Below, in pieces: positions 54,200 through 64,000 of a stretch of DNA of 64,000 nucleotides (its first letter is position 1; each line of letters begins with the position of its first letter). The notes beneath the pieces were generated by a model that was not told where the DNA came from, did not search any database, and worked only from the letters and a program-made list of their open reading frames with translations. Source of the stretch: Fasciolopsis buskii (taxonomy: Eukaryota > Platyhelminthes > Trematoda > Plagiorchiida > Fasciolidae); NCBI GenBank assembly GCA_008360955.1, contig LUCM01001568.1, positions 252,012 through 316,011 of the forward strand, given 5' to 3'. Made by a program: the position numbers and the translations under genes.

Positions 54200-56330
54200 C
54201 CTCATTAATTTTCCCGTTTTATAGATGATGGGATTGACAGTTTTGGAGTCTCATATAAGATTGGCAACTCCAACAAAGGATCTTCTAATCTTTTGTTGTT
54301 GGAGCGCCGCAATGCAATGAGCTTTCGGTGCAAGAACCTGGGCGATCAGGCATCCCGCCGTAAAGTCCGCGATCAAGATCAAACATCCAACTGAACTAGG
54401 GCGCCCAATCTAAGAATGGCGCTGCGGGCGATTTTGTATATCGCTTCCAATTACATCAGGCGACTCCGGCGACTACCTTTTGCCTTGGGAAAGATCCATA
54501 AAAATTTTAAGGTAGGAAGATAGTTAACAGCTGAAACTAGTATTAGATTCCGAGGGCAACCTTCAAGCCTCCCTCGAAGTTTCGAAGCTCTCGATTGTCG
54601 CGTTATTTTCGTTTGTTCGGGAACCCTAAATCGCTGGTCAAGGATATACAAAGAGCCATTTACGCCTCTAGTACGCACAATCGTCCGAATTCTCTTTTAA
54701 GAGCCTACAGTGGTTTGGCGGGGTCAGTGCAACTGAGGCATCACTTGGCTTTCCCAACAGAGTAAGTTTATCGTGTTGAGCCTTCCTCGCCTGTTTTTGC
54801 TAACAACACTGTTGCCTTGGGGAATGTCGACATTGGAATCGATAGCTATGCGTTATTCGTTGTTTTGTCAATTATTCTTTCATTTCGGCCCGACGTACTT
54901 AATGGCCCAACTGGTTTTCCTAGTTGTGCCTTTTTGTCGTACCCGTTGGATTTCATGCATCGTGGCTGCCAAGAATGAAACTGGTTCGAAATTTGATTTT
55001 TTGGCTCGCAGGAAGACTGCGGACCATCGGCCGAAGTTTCTAGTGTGATTGGTTTGACGGGTGGTTACATTTGATTTGCACCAATGCATCTCCAGACCTG
55101 TACTCCGCTCTCCTTGCACAGATTTTACTAAGTCCATTTGTGCGAACTTTTTTGTCATAAAGTACATCACTTAAACCGAAATCGATAAGGGGCGAAACCC
55201 ACCTCTGTCCCTACCGCGACTACTGTTTCGACTGGAGAGCCTGGGACGTCGTACGCACCGCTGGTTGCTGCTTCTCCCGTTGGTAGGAAGAAGCAAGTCC
55301 GACGGACGAAGTCTGCTCCAGTTACGACTGTTTCAACGACTAAATCTGCTTTTATATGGGCTATAACGTTAGCGTAAGCCAACAACAGTTGATTCTTCCC
55401 GGGACCAGAAGACAGCTGCGTTCCTGCTTTGGCTCGTCCAAAGGAGCACAAACCAGCCTTGTCTGCGCTTCCTAGGGTTGAATATCCTTAAATCCTCTTA
55501 GTTTTCTGATGGATGCATTTTTATTGGTGGTTGTTTAGAGAGTTGAGGACTAGGAGCTGTAGAGATCGGTCTTGGCAAGCTACTTTCCTCCTTCGTATTT
55601 TTACTGCTGCTTGCGTTTTGAAAACGTTTATGAAAATTGACGGCTGAAGAGAAAATAAACCTTGTTGTGGCTACGTCAAAGTGAAAACTAAAGCATATAT
55701 CATGACCTACTCCTTCGTGTGTAGGTGCTGTTGGGTTTTATAGGGAATTTAACCTTTTCCATCAGATTTCGGAAGAACTGCAGTGTCAGGAAATTTCTGA
55801 GTGTGAACCTTCATGGTTAGGTAAGTTGGAACTCAGGGCAAATGAATGAATGGGGTTTGAATGTAGATCAATATGTAGTCGGCGGATGTTAAGCGGAATT
55901 TGCTGTACCAATTGCTTTCAATGGCAAGCAAACGAACTTGGAATATTTCGCTGTTAATTTTGCGGCCGCACCTAAAGGGCCCCAAATCGGTCTTTATTAG
56001 ATCCAGACTCACCGGTTAGAAGTGAAGACGATGAGCAACACTAGCTAGTACTGTTACCTGGACAAAACTGATGGATCTTTCTGATTTGGAAGGAAACAAC
56101 TTGAAGATTTTGCATAAAGACCTATGCGTATAAAAAAATCATGGAATAATACGTTTGGGAACAATATCCATTGGTATGATGATGGGTATTTGACGATATC
56201 AGCAATCCCAGTGTTGTCAAATGCAGGTTGTGACTGTTTAGAGACAGAGCTATAAGTAGCACTGTCATCGGTACAGTTAATCGTATGAACGGTAGTGATA
56301 ACCATATAGGTTTTAAGAGTAAAAGGTGAT
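54200..56330. other. Unassigned region, weak coding hints on the plus strand
   Basis: A 91-codon plus-strand frame (54,773-55,048) begins with a hydrophobic segment (LPRLFLLTTLLPWGMSTL). Further on, one plus frame near 55,195-55,380 reads PTATTVSTGEPGTSYAPLVA then GRKKQVRRTKSAPVTTVSTT, Ser/Thr-rich and basic. Another near 55,400-55,490 reads PALARPKEHKPALSALPRVE. An AATAAA-like signal occurs at about 55,655. These resemble real protein text more than the flanks, but I find no convincing splice sites or family. Confidence 0.25.
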
Positions 56331-56349
56331 AGAATATTTTACTACACAT

Positions 56350-57420
56350 TGGAACACCGTCATCGTTCAGCGTTAAACAGCAACGCAAACTTTACTGACC
56401 GCTGTTTTTTCCACAACTAAATGTTTCTGTAAAAAGATCGAATAAGCAAGGGGAATAGGAAGTGGACACAAAGGCGGCAAAAGATAAGAATGCCAAAGTA
56501 GCCAACACACAAAATACAGTCCAACTGTACAAACAATTTTTCAACAATTCGGACTCGATAGAAAATGAGAACATGATCGCCACTGTTCATAGTACTCTGC
56601 CATATCCTTCGGTGTCTCCAGTCAGCAAGTCGACGAGTCTTTCGGACACTAACCACGAAGGCGTGAGACACCTAATTTACCTAAGTTCGCTGTACGTGAT
56701 CTCATTCCACGTTGCCACATCATCTGGTGACTTCACTGGCTCCTTCCATTCCGTGGGACGGACGAAAAGTAGGGCACTATGGTAGACGAGTGTTCACTAT
56801 ATGCATCACGTGATCTAACCAGTGTAGTCCACTAGGTTGCATACGCTGTGATAATTTTTCCCCAGAACCAGCACATAGTACTCCATCCGTTCCCGACGCT
56901 ACTACGGTCGAAAACCTTGAGATGACATACATCGGTGCGCATATTCCATGTCTCGCAACCATACGACAACTGAATGCACCGCGGTACAGTGCACACGACC
57001 TTCCAACTTCAGTGAAATATTACGCCGACGCTATAAGTGCTTCAATCCAGCGTAAGCCGCTCGAGCCTTCCACATAGCTGTGCTCACCTCCACGGTCGTG
57101 CCACCATCCTTCGTAGAGCAGCAGTCACCGTAGATGACACGTTGAAAGTAGTTATTTCCTCTCCATACAGCGTCAAGTTCGTCCAGTCCTGTAGCAACAC
57201 TTTACACTTCAAAGGTGCAAAGCACATGCCGAACCGAGCTACAGACCTCGAGAGTCGTTCTAGTGAACCTTGTGCATAGTCCTCAGCGCACGACGTCATC
57301 TGCTTGCTCTAGGTCACGGTATCACTCCATTTTGCACTTTAACTACTACCTCCTGGAAACCTAAAGCATCCATTATCTCGTGCATGACGACGTTGGGCGG
57401 GAATAGGCAGATGAGGTACT
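56350..57420 (-). mobile_element. RTE-type LINE, decayed, 5'-truncated
   Basis: Minus-strand RTE with the standard 3' end ('catcgttcagcgttaaacag' on the plus strand at 56,360) and RT C-terminal sequence up to about 57.4 kb. The open frame 57,084-57,299 reads DYAQGSLERLSRSVARFGMC then FAPLKCKVLLQDWTNLTLYG, homologous to residues 48-78 of the RT at 4.5-5.3 kb. The YADD box just upstream has decayed. The tail lacks a long trinucleotide repeat ('accgtcatcg'). It is more diverged than the 4.1 and 7.5 kb copies. Confidence 0.7.
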
Positions 57421-57777
57421 CTTAAAACACCGCAGGTCATTTCGAATGAATTTACTCTTGCAACGCGGTTACACCTTGACGTGATGTGACGGTTTTTGTG
57501 CTTCCATGACCCAACGAGCTAAATAGGATGGCTTATCTCAAGTCGAAGATCTGATCATGCCTGGAAAGTCAATGGATAAAGGCCTGACGAAGTAATCTCC
57601 TGGTCCTCCAAGTCGGCGGTTGATCTGAGTTAGCAACTCAGTCGGAAAAACGAGCGAAGAAATAATTGATCCAAGTAGATGGGCTCCCACTCAGCTATAC
57701 ATACCCCGCTGCCTTGCGGTCAGGTTCTTGTCAGAACCAAAGGCTTTGGTTGAGAACCCCAATCGCTCTTCTGCTTA

Positions 57778-58239
57778 GTGGCTGGATTCCCCAGCAGTAC
57801 CCGTCCATCAATTCCCATGAGTTACACGCCTACAAATAATTACATACTGCATCGGTCGTCGCGCAGGATAATCAGGACCGCGCTGCCCATTGCATCGAGC
57901 GCAGGTGGGGTGAGTAGTGATAAGTATGCTACTGCTCAGAGTTCCCTCTCTTTTATTCAACCTGTCTCTTCTGTTTCCAACCCAATCTGTTTGTTCGCTC
58001 TGCCTACCCATAGTATTTCCACCGACAACACGCCCAATATTCGTAACGGTTTATTGTCAAGTAGTGTAGCAGGTGGTTTTCAATCTGCTGACTCACATTT
58101 TCTCAAGCCTCGTCAGCCTCTGAATCTCGGTTCCTTCAATGTGCGCACTTTCATGCAGGCTGACCAACATGCGTTTTTGGCTCTGACGGTGGACTCTCTT
58201 TCGATTGATGTCTGCTGCGTGAGTGAAACACGAATTTAG
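57778..58239 (+). pseudogene. RTE ORF start and endonuclease N-terminus
   Basis: A 153-codon frame. The last third is the endonuclease start: LNLGSFNVRTFMQADQHAF, where N in FNVRT is the first conserved Asn, and DVCCVSETRI, where E is a metal-binding Glu. The preceding Ser/Thr-rich part (TNNYILHRSSRRIIRTALPI) is shared at DNA level with 7.25-7.48 kb and may be N-terminal ORF or 5' UTR. The TAG after ETRI (normally followed by 'Q' and a basic stretch in RTE) is a likely nonsense mutation. Confidence 0.65.
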
Positions 58240-58331
58240 GATTCAAGTAGAGTGGAGTAATTCAACTAACTGCGCCTAATGTTTCATCAAGATATTTGCC
58301 GCACACTTCAGGAGACGAAGCAGCCTAAGTT

Positions 58332-58859
58332 GTGGGTCAGCGTTATGTACGAACAGTTTTAAGTGAGAAGACTGAAGTGGCCCTTTTAGACTGGATCCCG
58401 GTTAACACTCGCTTGTGCGCCGTGAGACAGCAGGGATCAGTCGACGTCCGGAAGGATCGTAGTGTTAAGCGCAGTCTGTTTGTCATCTCAGCATACGCCC
58501 CTACAGACCGTGGCGCTGACATGCAGGAAGACGAGTTTCGTGACGAACTCATTACTCTTGTTTGGAAGAGCAACGGCTCTGACATTATAGTGGTGGCAGG
58601 TGATTTTAATGCACAATTTGGAAAACTGAGTGCATCGGAAGCTTGTTTAGGTGAGCGATGCGCCCTTTGCCTGCTCAGCGAAAAGATAACGGGAAAAGAC
58701 TTCTCCAATTCTGTGTGGACAATAACTTATTCCTGTCTAGCACGAGTTTGTGACAGTTTGCATCGCGCAGCGACATGGCTTTCTAACTCGACGGGTACTC
58801 TGAGTCAGGTCGACCATATTGCAGTAAGCTACCGTTGGTGCGGTTCTGTCCAGAACTAG
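58332..58859 (+). pseudogene. RTE endonuclease, central and C-terminal part
   Basis: A 175-codon frame carrying the rest of the APE-like nuclease that nicks genomic DNA. Motifs in order: LLDWIPVNTRLCAVRQ, LFVISAYAPTDRGAD (about residue 50-64), VVAGDFNAQFGKLS with the catalytic GDFNA (about 89-102), RAATWLSNSTGTLSQVDHIA (about 147-166) and VSYRWCGSVQN at the end. The final SQVDHIAVSYRW corresponds to the catalytic Asp-His pair of the family. All core residues look intact. The missing stretch before 58,332 makes it a fragment. Confidence 0.8.
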
Positions 58860-58887
58860 ATCATACTGCACCGTGTACGTCGAATGA

Positions 58888-59343
58888 ATGTTTTCGCTGC
58901 AGCTGAACGGCCATCGACGCAGGCCACAAACCCGATTGGCTGTCGAACGTTTGTCTGATTCGGCTGTTCGCAACAGCTACGAACAGAAACTATCCCAGGA
59001 ACTAAGAACTCCAACGAACAGCAATGTAGACGAGCAGTGGGGTCAAATTAAGCAGGCTATGCATTTGGTAGCATATTTCGTCTGTGATGCTAGATCTAGC
59101 TTTCAACAAAGACACTGGATCTCGCAATCGTCGCTGGGTCTAACGGAGCAAAAACGCCAGCTCCCTAACTGCAAACAGGTGAATGAGGTGCGTCGACAGT
59201 TGCAGCGTCAGTTGACCATAAGTATTAAGAATGACCGCGAAAACTGGTGGGTTAAGGTAACCGAGGAGATGGAGGAAGTGGCCGCTTCAGGTAATAGTAA
59301 AAGCGGCGTTGGGCGGCTAACTTNCACGCCTGATCTAGTTTGA
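58888..59343 (+). pseudogene. RTE linker between endonuclease and RT
   Basis: A 151-codon frame: RRRPQTRLAVERLSDSAVRN, EQWGQIKQAMHLVAYFVCDA, SLGLTEQKRQLPN, RRQLQRQLTISIKNDRENWW and VTEEMEEVAASGNSKSGVG. This is the typical RTE connector with a basic helical stretch. The frame meets an undetermined base at 59,324, after which homology is lost, so the RT is missing. The equivalent part of the 1-715 fragment is far more decayed. Confidence 0.75.
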
Positions 59344-59362
59344 CATTGGATGACCTCAAATC

Positions 59363-59457
59363 TCAGGTTCATAATTGATTGTCCTCCCTTTCCCCGCTCA
59401 GGGGCTATGGTAAATGCCTGCTCCACTGCCTTCACATTGTGCATTCAATAAAAGACG
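59363..59457 (+). repeat. 95-bp inverted repeat, left arm
   Basis: Starts TCAGGTTCATAATTGATTGT and ends AATAAAAGACG. It is identical by eye over all 95 bases to the reverse complement of 63,906-64,000. It begins 38 bp after the RTE linker ORF and the ambiguous base. Confidence 0.9.
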
Positions 59458-59459
59458 AA

Positions 59460-60180
59460 GGCCGTCACGGTGTAGTCTCACTGAAGCCATATTACAGAAG
59501 CAGTGATCAGGATTTCTTCAGCTGAAACTGTCTGGGTGCCAAGTTATTCGGGAGTACTTCAAGATGCGCTCAGAGGCGAGTAGTCAATTTTGAGCCTGAT
59601 GAGCTCGTCCATGACTATAGTGAGCCATTTGGATGCCGACTTTACAAAACTTAAACCATTTTTATCATTTATACAACCAAGCATCACGTCAGCACCCAAT
59701 TGAACTTGAAATAGTTCTCAAAACGACCCCGAGAATTACTGTGCTGCTCGACACGATTGGTTTCATTACATTGGAGGAAATCTCAGATTTAATAAGTGGC
59801 AATCAATACCAGCGGAATCAGTAGAGATTGATGTGATATGAGGTAAAGCGAGGTTTGAATAAGCGGACCGAGTGGCAGCTGAATTTATACCAGTATAAAG
59901 CAGTTTTAACAGGAGTTGCCCGATTTTGTCGGCCGAGTGTCTATTGCTATTTGTGTGTTACGACCGAAATCAAAATTGATAGTAATCAGATAAATGAATC
60001 TCACAGAACTAAAGCAAACATACATACTGGACTTATTAGAATAACTACTCCTTAAAGTGAATGAAAACAGCATCCGATTGGCACTGAATGTGTTGCATAG
60101 CATCGTTTTCAAACTGAGATAACGGTATTCAAAGTAAAATGTAGCTAATGAAGAAACCACTAAGCGTTGGACTTATCAAT
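59460..60180. other. No recognisable feature
   Basis: Unassigned, AT-rich. Short frames on both strands (59,855-60,055 plus; 59,906-60,160 minus) have no motif. If the exon at 60,188 is real, this is intron. Confidence 0.4.
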
Positions 60181-60187
60181 AACTTAC

Positions 60188-60411
60188 GATCATCTAGAGA
60201 AAGGTCGTTTTCATTCGAATCAGGATCCATTACTTCAGCGGACCACACAGCACTATTGCAGCCAGTTCCGATCAATTCTTTCGGCACAAGAGAGGAGGAT
60301 TTGTCCGTTAGATTTGGCAAAGTAGGATACCGAGTAAAAGAGGACAGAAGTCCACCAAACCAGGAGCTTTCACCATGTCTCGACATTTCATTGATCCCGG
60401 AAAGAGAAAGC
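60188..60411 (-). CDS. Candidate internal exon of a host gene, Ser/acidic-rich
   Basis: A 224-bp minus-strand stretch bounded by an acceptor (TTGTTCATATCACTAG at 60,412 upward, after a T-rich tract) and a donor (GATGATC followed by GTAAGTTATT at 60,187 downward). It encodes LSLSGINEMSRHGESSWFGG, LLSSFTRYPTLPNLTDKSSS, LVPKELIGTGCNSAVWSAEV and MDPDSNENDLSLDD. This is hydrophilic text with an acidic end and normal protein composition, open throughout, and unlike any transposon frame here. I do not recognise a family. It ends with one base of a split codon, which fits the two-base start of the exon at 3,892. The antisense frame (60,148-60,423 plus) is also open but lacks splice signals. Confidence 0.45.
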
Positions 60412-60424
60412 CTAGTGATATGAA

Positions 60425-60600
60425 CAAATTAGAAATCACAGAAAAAAGAAGATCTAGTGATATGGACACATCTATCAATCAACAGTAATTTGGTTGTCTG
60501 CAATGTAAGCTAGTGTTTGACTCCGACCGGACCCGAGGAAAGCAGCCAATTTCCGTCAGCTAGTATGATTTAACGATTCCGCTGATCTACACGAAAGGTA
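60425..60600. other. No recognisable feature
   Basis: Short gap between the candidate exon and an RTE 3' end. It includes a near-repeat of 'ctagtgatatg' (60,411 and 60,455). Confidence 0.4.
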
Positions 60601-61168
60601 AGCGTTCAGCGCTAAACAGCAATGCAAACTTTACTAACCGCTGTTTTTTTCCACAACTACATGTTTCTGTAAAAAGATCGAATGAGCAAGTGGAACAGGA
60701 AGTGGACACAAAGCAAGTAAGAATGTCAAAGTAGCCAACACACGGAATACAGTCCAACTGTACAAACACACTCTTTCTACAATTCGGACTCGATAAAAAA
60801 TAACAACACGATCGCCAATGTTTAGGATTCACTGCCATATCCTTCGGTGTCTCCAGCCAGCTAGTTGACGAGATTTTCGGACACCAAACACGAAGACACG
60901 AGAAACCTGCTTCACCTAAGTTCGTTCCACTCTTTCGGTGAAACGCAAAATGGGATACGGTATGATAGACGAGTGTTCGCCATACGCATCACGTGACCCA
61001 ACCAGCGTAGCCTACTAAGTTTCATACGCTGAAACGAGCTATTCTCAGAAGTGGCACCCAAGACCAAGTTCCTAACCTCTATATTACTCACCGGTCACTC
61101 AATTCAATCGTAGCGATACTACGTAGACATCAATGATCGAAAGCCTCCAACCGACGAACATTGCCAAT
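60601..61168 (-). mobile_element. RTE-type LINE 3' fragment
   Basis: Minus-strand RTE copy with the standard 3' end (GCGTTCAGCGCTAAACAGCA on the plus strand) and C-terminal coding remnants. The frame 60,587-60,838 reads NPKHWRSCCYFLSSPNC, matching the conserved 'REQWRSCCHFL' end of the ORF at 7.69 kb. The text around 60,970-61,160 mirrors 7,940-8,080 and 4,600-4,760. Homology stops at about 61,168, where plus-strand RT sequence of another RTE begins. Confidence 0.7.
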
Positions 61169-61179
61169 GATTCACGAGA

Positions 61180-61445
61180 AATACGATAAATATTGCAGTG
61201 ATAACTAGAGAGGGACTAGTTCGGTATTACAAACTACATGGGGGCATTATTCTCTGCCGGTTATCTGGTGCTTGCGAGGGACTTACACGTGAGAATCAGG
61301 CCGGTTTCCGACCCGGTCGGGATTGTATTGATCACATTTCTATGCGACATGTTAGAACATAATCAGACTTTTCGTAGGCAATGGTTTTCGTCTTCCTTGA
61401 TCTGAAAGCAACGTTTGACCCAGTCGATCTTTCAGTTCTGTAGTG
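61180..61445 (+). pseudogene. RTE reverse transcriptase N-terminal fragment
   Basis: Plus-strand RT fragment, head to head with the preceding minus-strand copy. One frame (61,280-61,441) reads ENQAGFRPGRDCIDHISMRH, a stop, a stop, then AMVFVFLDLKATFDPVDLSV. This is the RTE motif 'E.QAGFRPGRGC.DQI..LR' and motif A 'FLDLKAAFDSVDR' with the catalytic Asp present. About 80 bp upstream CRLSGACEGL matches the family's 'RLSGAREGL'. Two in-frame stops and abrupt ends mark it as a relic. Confidence 0.7.
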
Positions 61446-61449
61446 CTGC

Positions 61450-63900
61450 TTCTCATGAAAGGCTGTGCCAGAGCAATTAGTTTCATTTTCCCTTCCTCTG
61501 TGTAGTTTATGTTGGCCTGCCTACCCCTCAAACAAAGTTGTCCCAGTCTAAGCCATATTTTGGCGATCATTCCGGTGGGACCTAAAGTAAAACTATTGAG
61601 AAGTTTATTTTGTGTGCTGCAGGACCCCATGTTGGTGTATCGGAATTACCTGCTGTTAGTTAGATGATAAAGGAAGAAGTTTGTGAGGCCTCTTTCATGA
61701 CTGGAAAGAAGGCTGGAATCCCGCAGTGGGTTTCGAAGTGACCTACTCTGGACATTAACAAATAAAAATATGGTCCTGCTGAAACTTGCGATTCGCATAT
61801 GTGCGGGGAAGCAAAGAACACCAGACAGTTTTCTTTTGTTGGCGAAAACTCTTTGGTGTGTAGTATGGCTAAGGTCCGCAGTCAGTGGTGCTTTTAAATT
61901 CAAAATCTTTCCTCTCCTATGAAGTTGTACAACGTACTTTCTTGCAGTTTATTTTTCACTCTTCCACGCTTTTTATGCTTCGAGTACGTATTGTGAGATA
62001 GCAACCAAAACCAGTGCGAGGCTAACAGTTGAAAACGTTGAGCTGAAGTGATTTAAATGCATCCAATGAAGCGGAAATAGAACACAGTGGGTAAATGCTG
62101 AGCGGATTTCCACAGAACGTCGTAACTGGTGAATTGATACCAGTCTCCTGAGAGAAGCATTTTTAGTTTCATTCAACTTTTTCGCATTTCGTAGTTACTT
62201 TCACTGTGTCCCCTCTATGCGAGCGTTCACAAATACCAGGGACTGAATAGGATCATTTCGCGCCGGGAAAAAATGGAGCTTATTTAAATTTCCAGAACCA
62301 TCTACTTGATGTGCTCTAGTTTTTGTCTCCATTTCGTAGCATCATCCTTTCAGAAGTAAAATGAGTGAATTTTGGAGAAAAGAAAATTAAGGCAACGATT
62401 GAAACGCTTGAGTGGGTGAGTGAAGATTCAGGATTTAAGCACCGAATGAAACCAAATAGAGTTCTAGGTCACTCATACTTCATGCACATCAAAAAACTAC
62501 TAACAAAGCAATATCACTGTATGTCTTCCACCAACAAGAAGGATTCATGAATACCAGAAGAAACGTATTAGTTCTACTCAGGTGGTGGCTTGAGATGTGA
62601 TGAATTTGGCTTTTTGACTGGCTTAGGTAGATATCAGACCAGTGAAAACCGAGGTTTTTAAAGAGACAAACATTTTAAGATACATAATACTGCTGGATCA
62701 AATAGCTCTCACTGTCTTTTTGAGGAGAAGGTAAAGTTTTAGCTTCAAGGTTGGGAAAACGTCTGAGGCCAATGTGGCTAAATGGATTTCGTGAATCGAC
62801 AACTGTTACGCCTCACAGCAAATGAGATAGGTTTCTTCCGGAAAACAGGAATTAGCTCAGTACGTCCAAACTGCCTGCGGGTACCATTTTCCACCGAATT
62901 TTCAGTGTCCACGAAGGATGTGAGCACGATCACCGCGCAGATTTCCAACCAGGTTCGGAGCCTGTCGATTACATCGTTCTATGGTGAACTAAAGAGCAAT
63001 ACAGCGTCAATTGCATGTTGCAAGCCTGTCTTTTTCGGAATGAAGATTTAGTGAACACTGTATTTTTGCACCGCTGCCCTCCATTTAGGAAGATGCTGCA
63101 CAAGTTCATTCATTTTTACCGTATTGTAAGCGAACAGCCAAAATCGAACTAGTACTTGCGGTGATTATCACCCGAATTCATCACCTTTGTCGAGTTCTGG
63201 AATGTAGTGAACTCAACACTAAAATGAGTGATCCCTATAGAGACAGAAGATAATTCATGGTAAGAATGAAATACTTACAAACTGAGAACTACATTTAACC
63301 GGCTGAGATAGTCTGCCCAACAAATAAGGAAAACAGAGAAAGCCCAAAATTGTCGGTTAGAAAACTGCTATTGACCGCAAAACCTTCAACAAGACAGCTG
63401 TCTACTACCTTAAGCAACAACATTCGCTTCTTTTGGGAAGGTACAGACCATACATCACTGAACCTAACCAAGGGAATTTCGCAATTTGTGAATCCTGTGT
63501 TCCGAAAAATCACAAATTAGTGATGCCACGGATTGTTAAGTAGTTAGTTCCAGTGAATTTGTCTGATTGTTATAGGACAGAACTCTTTGAAAAAAAAATT
63601 GGAGGCAGTATCACTATCTAAGTGAACTGCAAGTTGTGTGGGGAGTATTTTTCGAGCATTCTCCGAATGGCGTTCATTGCTTAACGACAATCAGGCAACA
63701 AAAATTTTCCCGCATTTCCCTTTTTGTCGCAGACGATGTATACACAGTTCACTGCACGTTGCCAGGAACGGATTTATCTTCTGACAGATTTTGTTGGTTA
63801 CCGTTTCGGCTCCTATTGGCTTTAGTGATGCCTTCCTGCACTGCTCATTATGACTAAAGTTGAGATATTCAGTTTGCCTTAGATAGGTCTCCGAAAGAAA
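61450..63900. other. No recognisable gene
   Basis: Unassigned. The frames at 61,352-61,630 (minus), 62,782-63,051 (plus, NRQLLRLTANEIGFFRKTG) and 63,636-63,857 (plus) show no known motif. No tandem repeats were seen. The region lies inside the 95-bp inverted repeat pair. Confidence 0.4.
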
Positions 63901-63905
63901 ACAAG

Positions 63906-64000
63906 CGTCTTTTATTGAATGCACAATGTGAAGGCAGTGGAGCAGGCATTTACCATAGCCCCTGAGCGGGGAAAGGGAGGACAATCAATTATGAACCTGA
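63906..64000 (-). repeat. 95-bp inverted repeat, right arm (cut by window edge)
   Basis: Reverse complement of 59,363-59,457 with no difference seen. The repeat may continue beyond the window. The inner boundary is sharp, with sequences diverging right after the AAAAGACG end. Confidence 0.9.

Larger units (their letters stand above)
57500..59345 (+). mobile_element. RTE-type LINE, 5' half with endonuclease
   Basis: Best preserved 5' half of an RTE element, plus strand. A 5' region (57.56-58.07 kb) is shared with 6.88-7.48 kb. It is followed by an APE-type endonuclease in two frames and the linker to the RT. The copy ends at or shortly after a single N at 59,324; the RT does not follow. A 57,778-58,239 frame covers the N-terminus, but a TAG at 58,237 and further stops interrupt it. 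Confidence 0.75.

Noticed and set aside
59600..59640. Hammerhead ribozyme of the schistosome SINE type (CTGATGAG box)
   Set aside because: CTGATGAG occurs at about 59,596, but no paired stem II followed by GAAA was found, and other CTGATGA sites also lack the full core.
60148..60423. Plus-strand gene at 60.1-60.4 kb
   Set aside because: It is antisense to the candidate exon, which has an acceptor and a donor on the minus strand. The plus frame has neither, although its peptide looks plausible.
1..64000. CRISPR array, rRNA genes, phage or integron structures
   Set aside because: No regularly spaced repeats, rRNA cores or prokaryotic operon layout were seen. The elements are of eukaryotic types.

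Overview
The window looks like gene-poor, repeat-rich DNA from a flatworm (Platyhelminthes, most likely a parasitic trematode or tapeworm). I infer this from the retrotransposon peptides, which resemble RTE and CR1-like LINE lineages common in those worms, from very short (about 40 bp) introns, and from the balanced base composition. The species cannot be fixed from this sequence. I see no bacterial-style operons, rRNA genes, CRISPR arrays or intact cellular genes.

Layout. 1-8.1 kb: broken RTE-type LINEs in both orientations, plus one splice-flanked candidate exon at 3.5-3.9 kb. 9.5-18.0 kb: three decayed CR1-like LINEs in a row, all on the minus strand. 20.35-21.3 kb: the ORF1 part of a CR1-like LINE on the plus strand. 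24.6-25.1 kb: another minus-strand LINE 3' end. 31.0-31.5 kb: a small element with about 60-bp terminal inverted repeats and a tRNA-like core. 33.6-37.4 kb and 41.0-45.0 kb: two plus-strand CR1-like LINEs sharing a 737-bp block with no difference seen. The second contains a 232-bp assembly gap. 38.2-40.1 kb, 45.0-45.7 kb and 50.8-51.6 kb: copies of two dispersed repeats. 45.9-48.5 kb: a Mutator-like (MULE) transposase gene with SWIM and PHD zinc fingers and two tiny introns. 52-54 kb: a minus-strand Ty3/gypsy-like pol. 56.3-61.4 kb: more RTE copies, including the best preserved endonuclease region. A second candidate minus-strand exon lies at 60.2-60.4 kb.

Nearly every recognisable reading frame belongs to a mobile element, and nearly all are interrupted by stops, frameshifts or lost catalytic residues. 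The exceptions are the two splice-flanked minus-strand exons. Their phases are compatible, so the window may sit largely inside a roughly 56-kb intron of one host gene that has filled with transposons. That is an inference from splice signals only.

All family assignments come from reading motifs by eye. No database search was run, and element boundaries are approximate unless stated.
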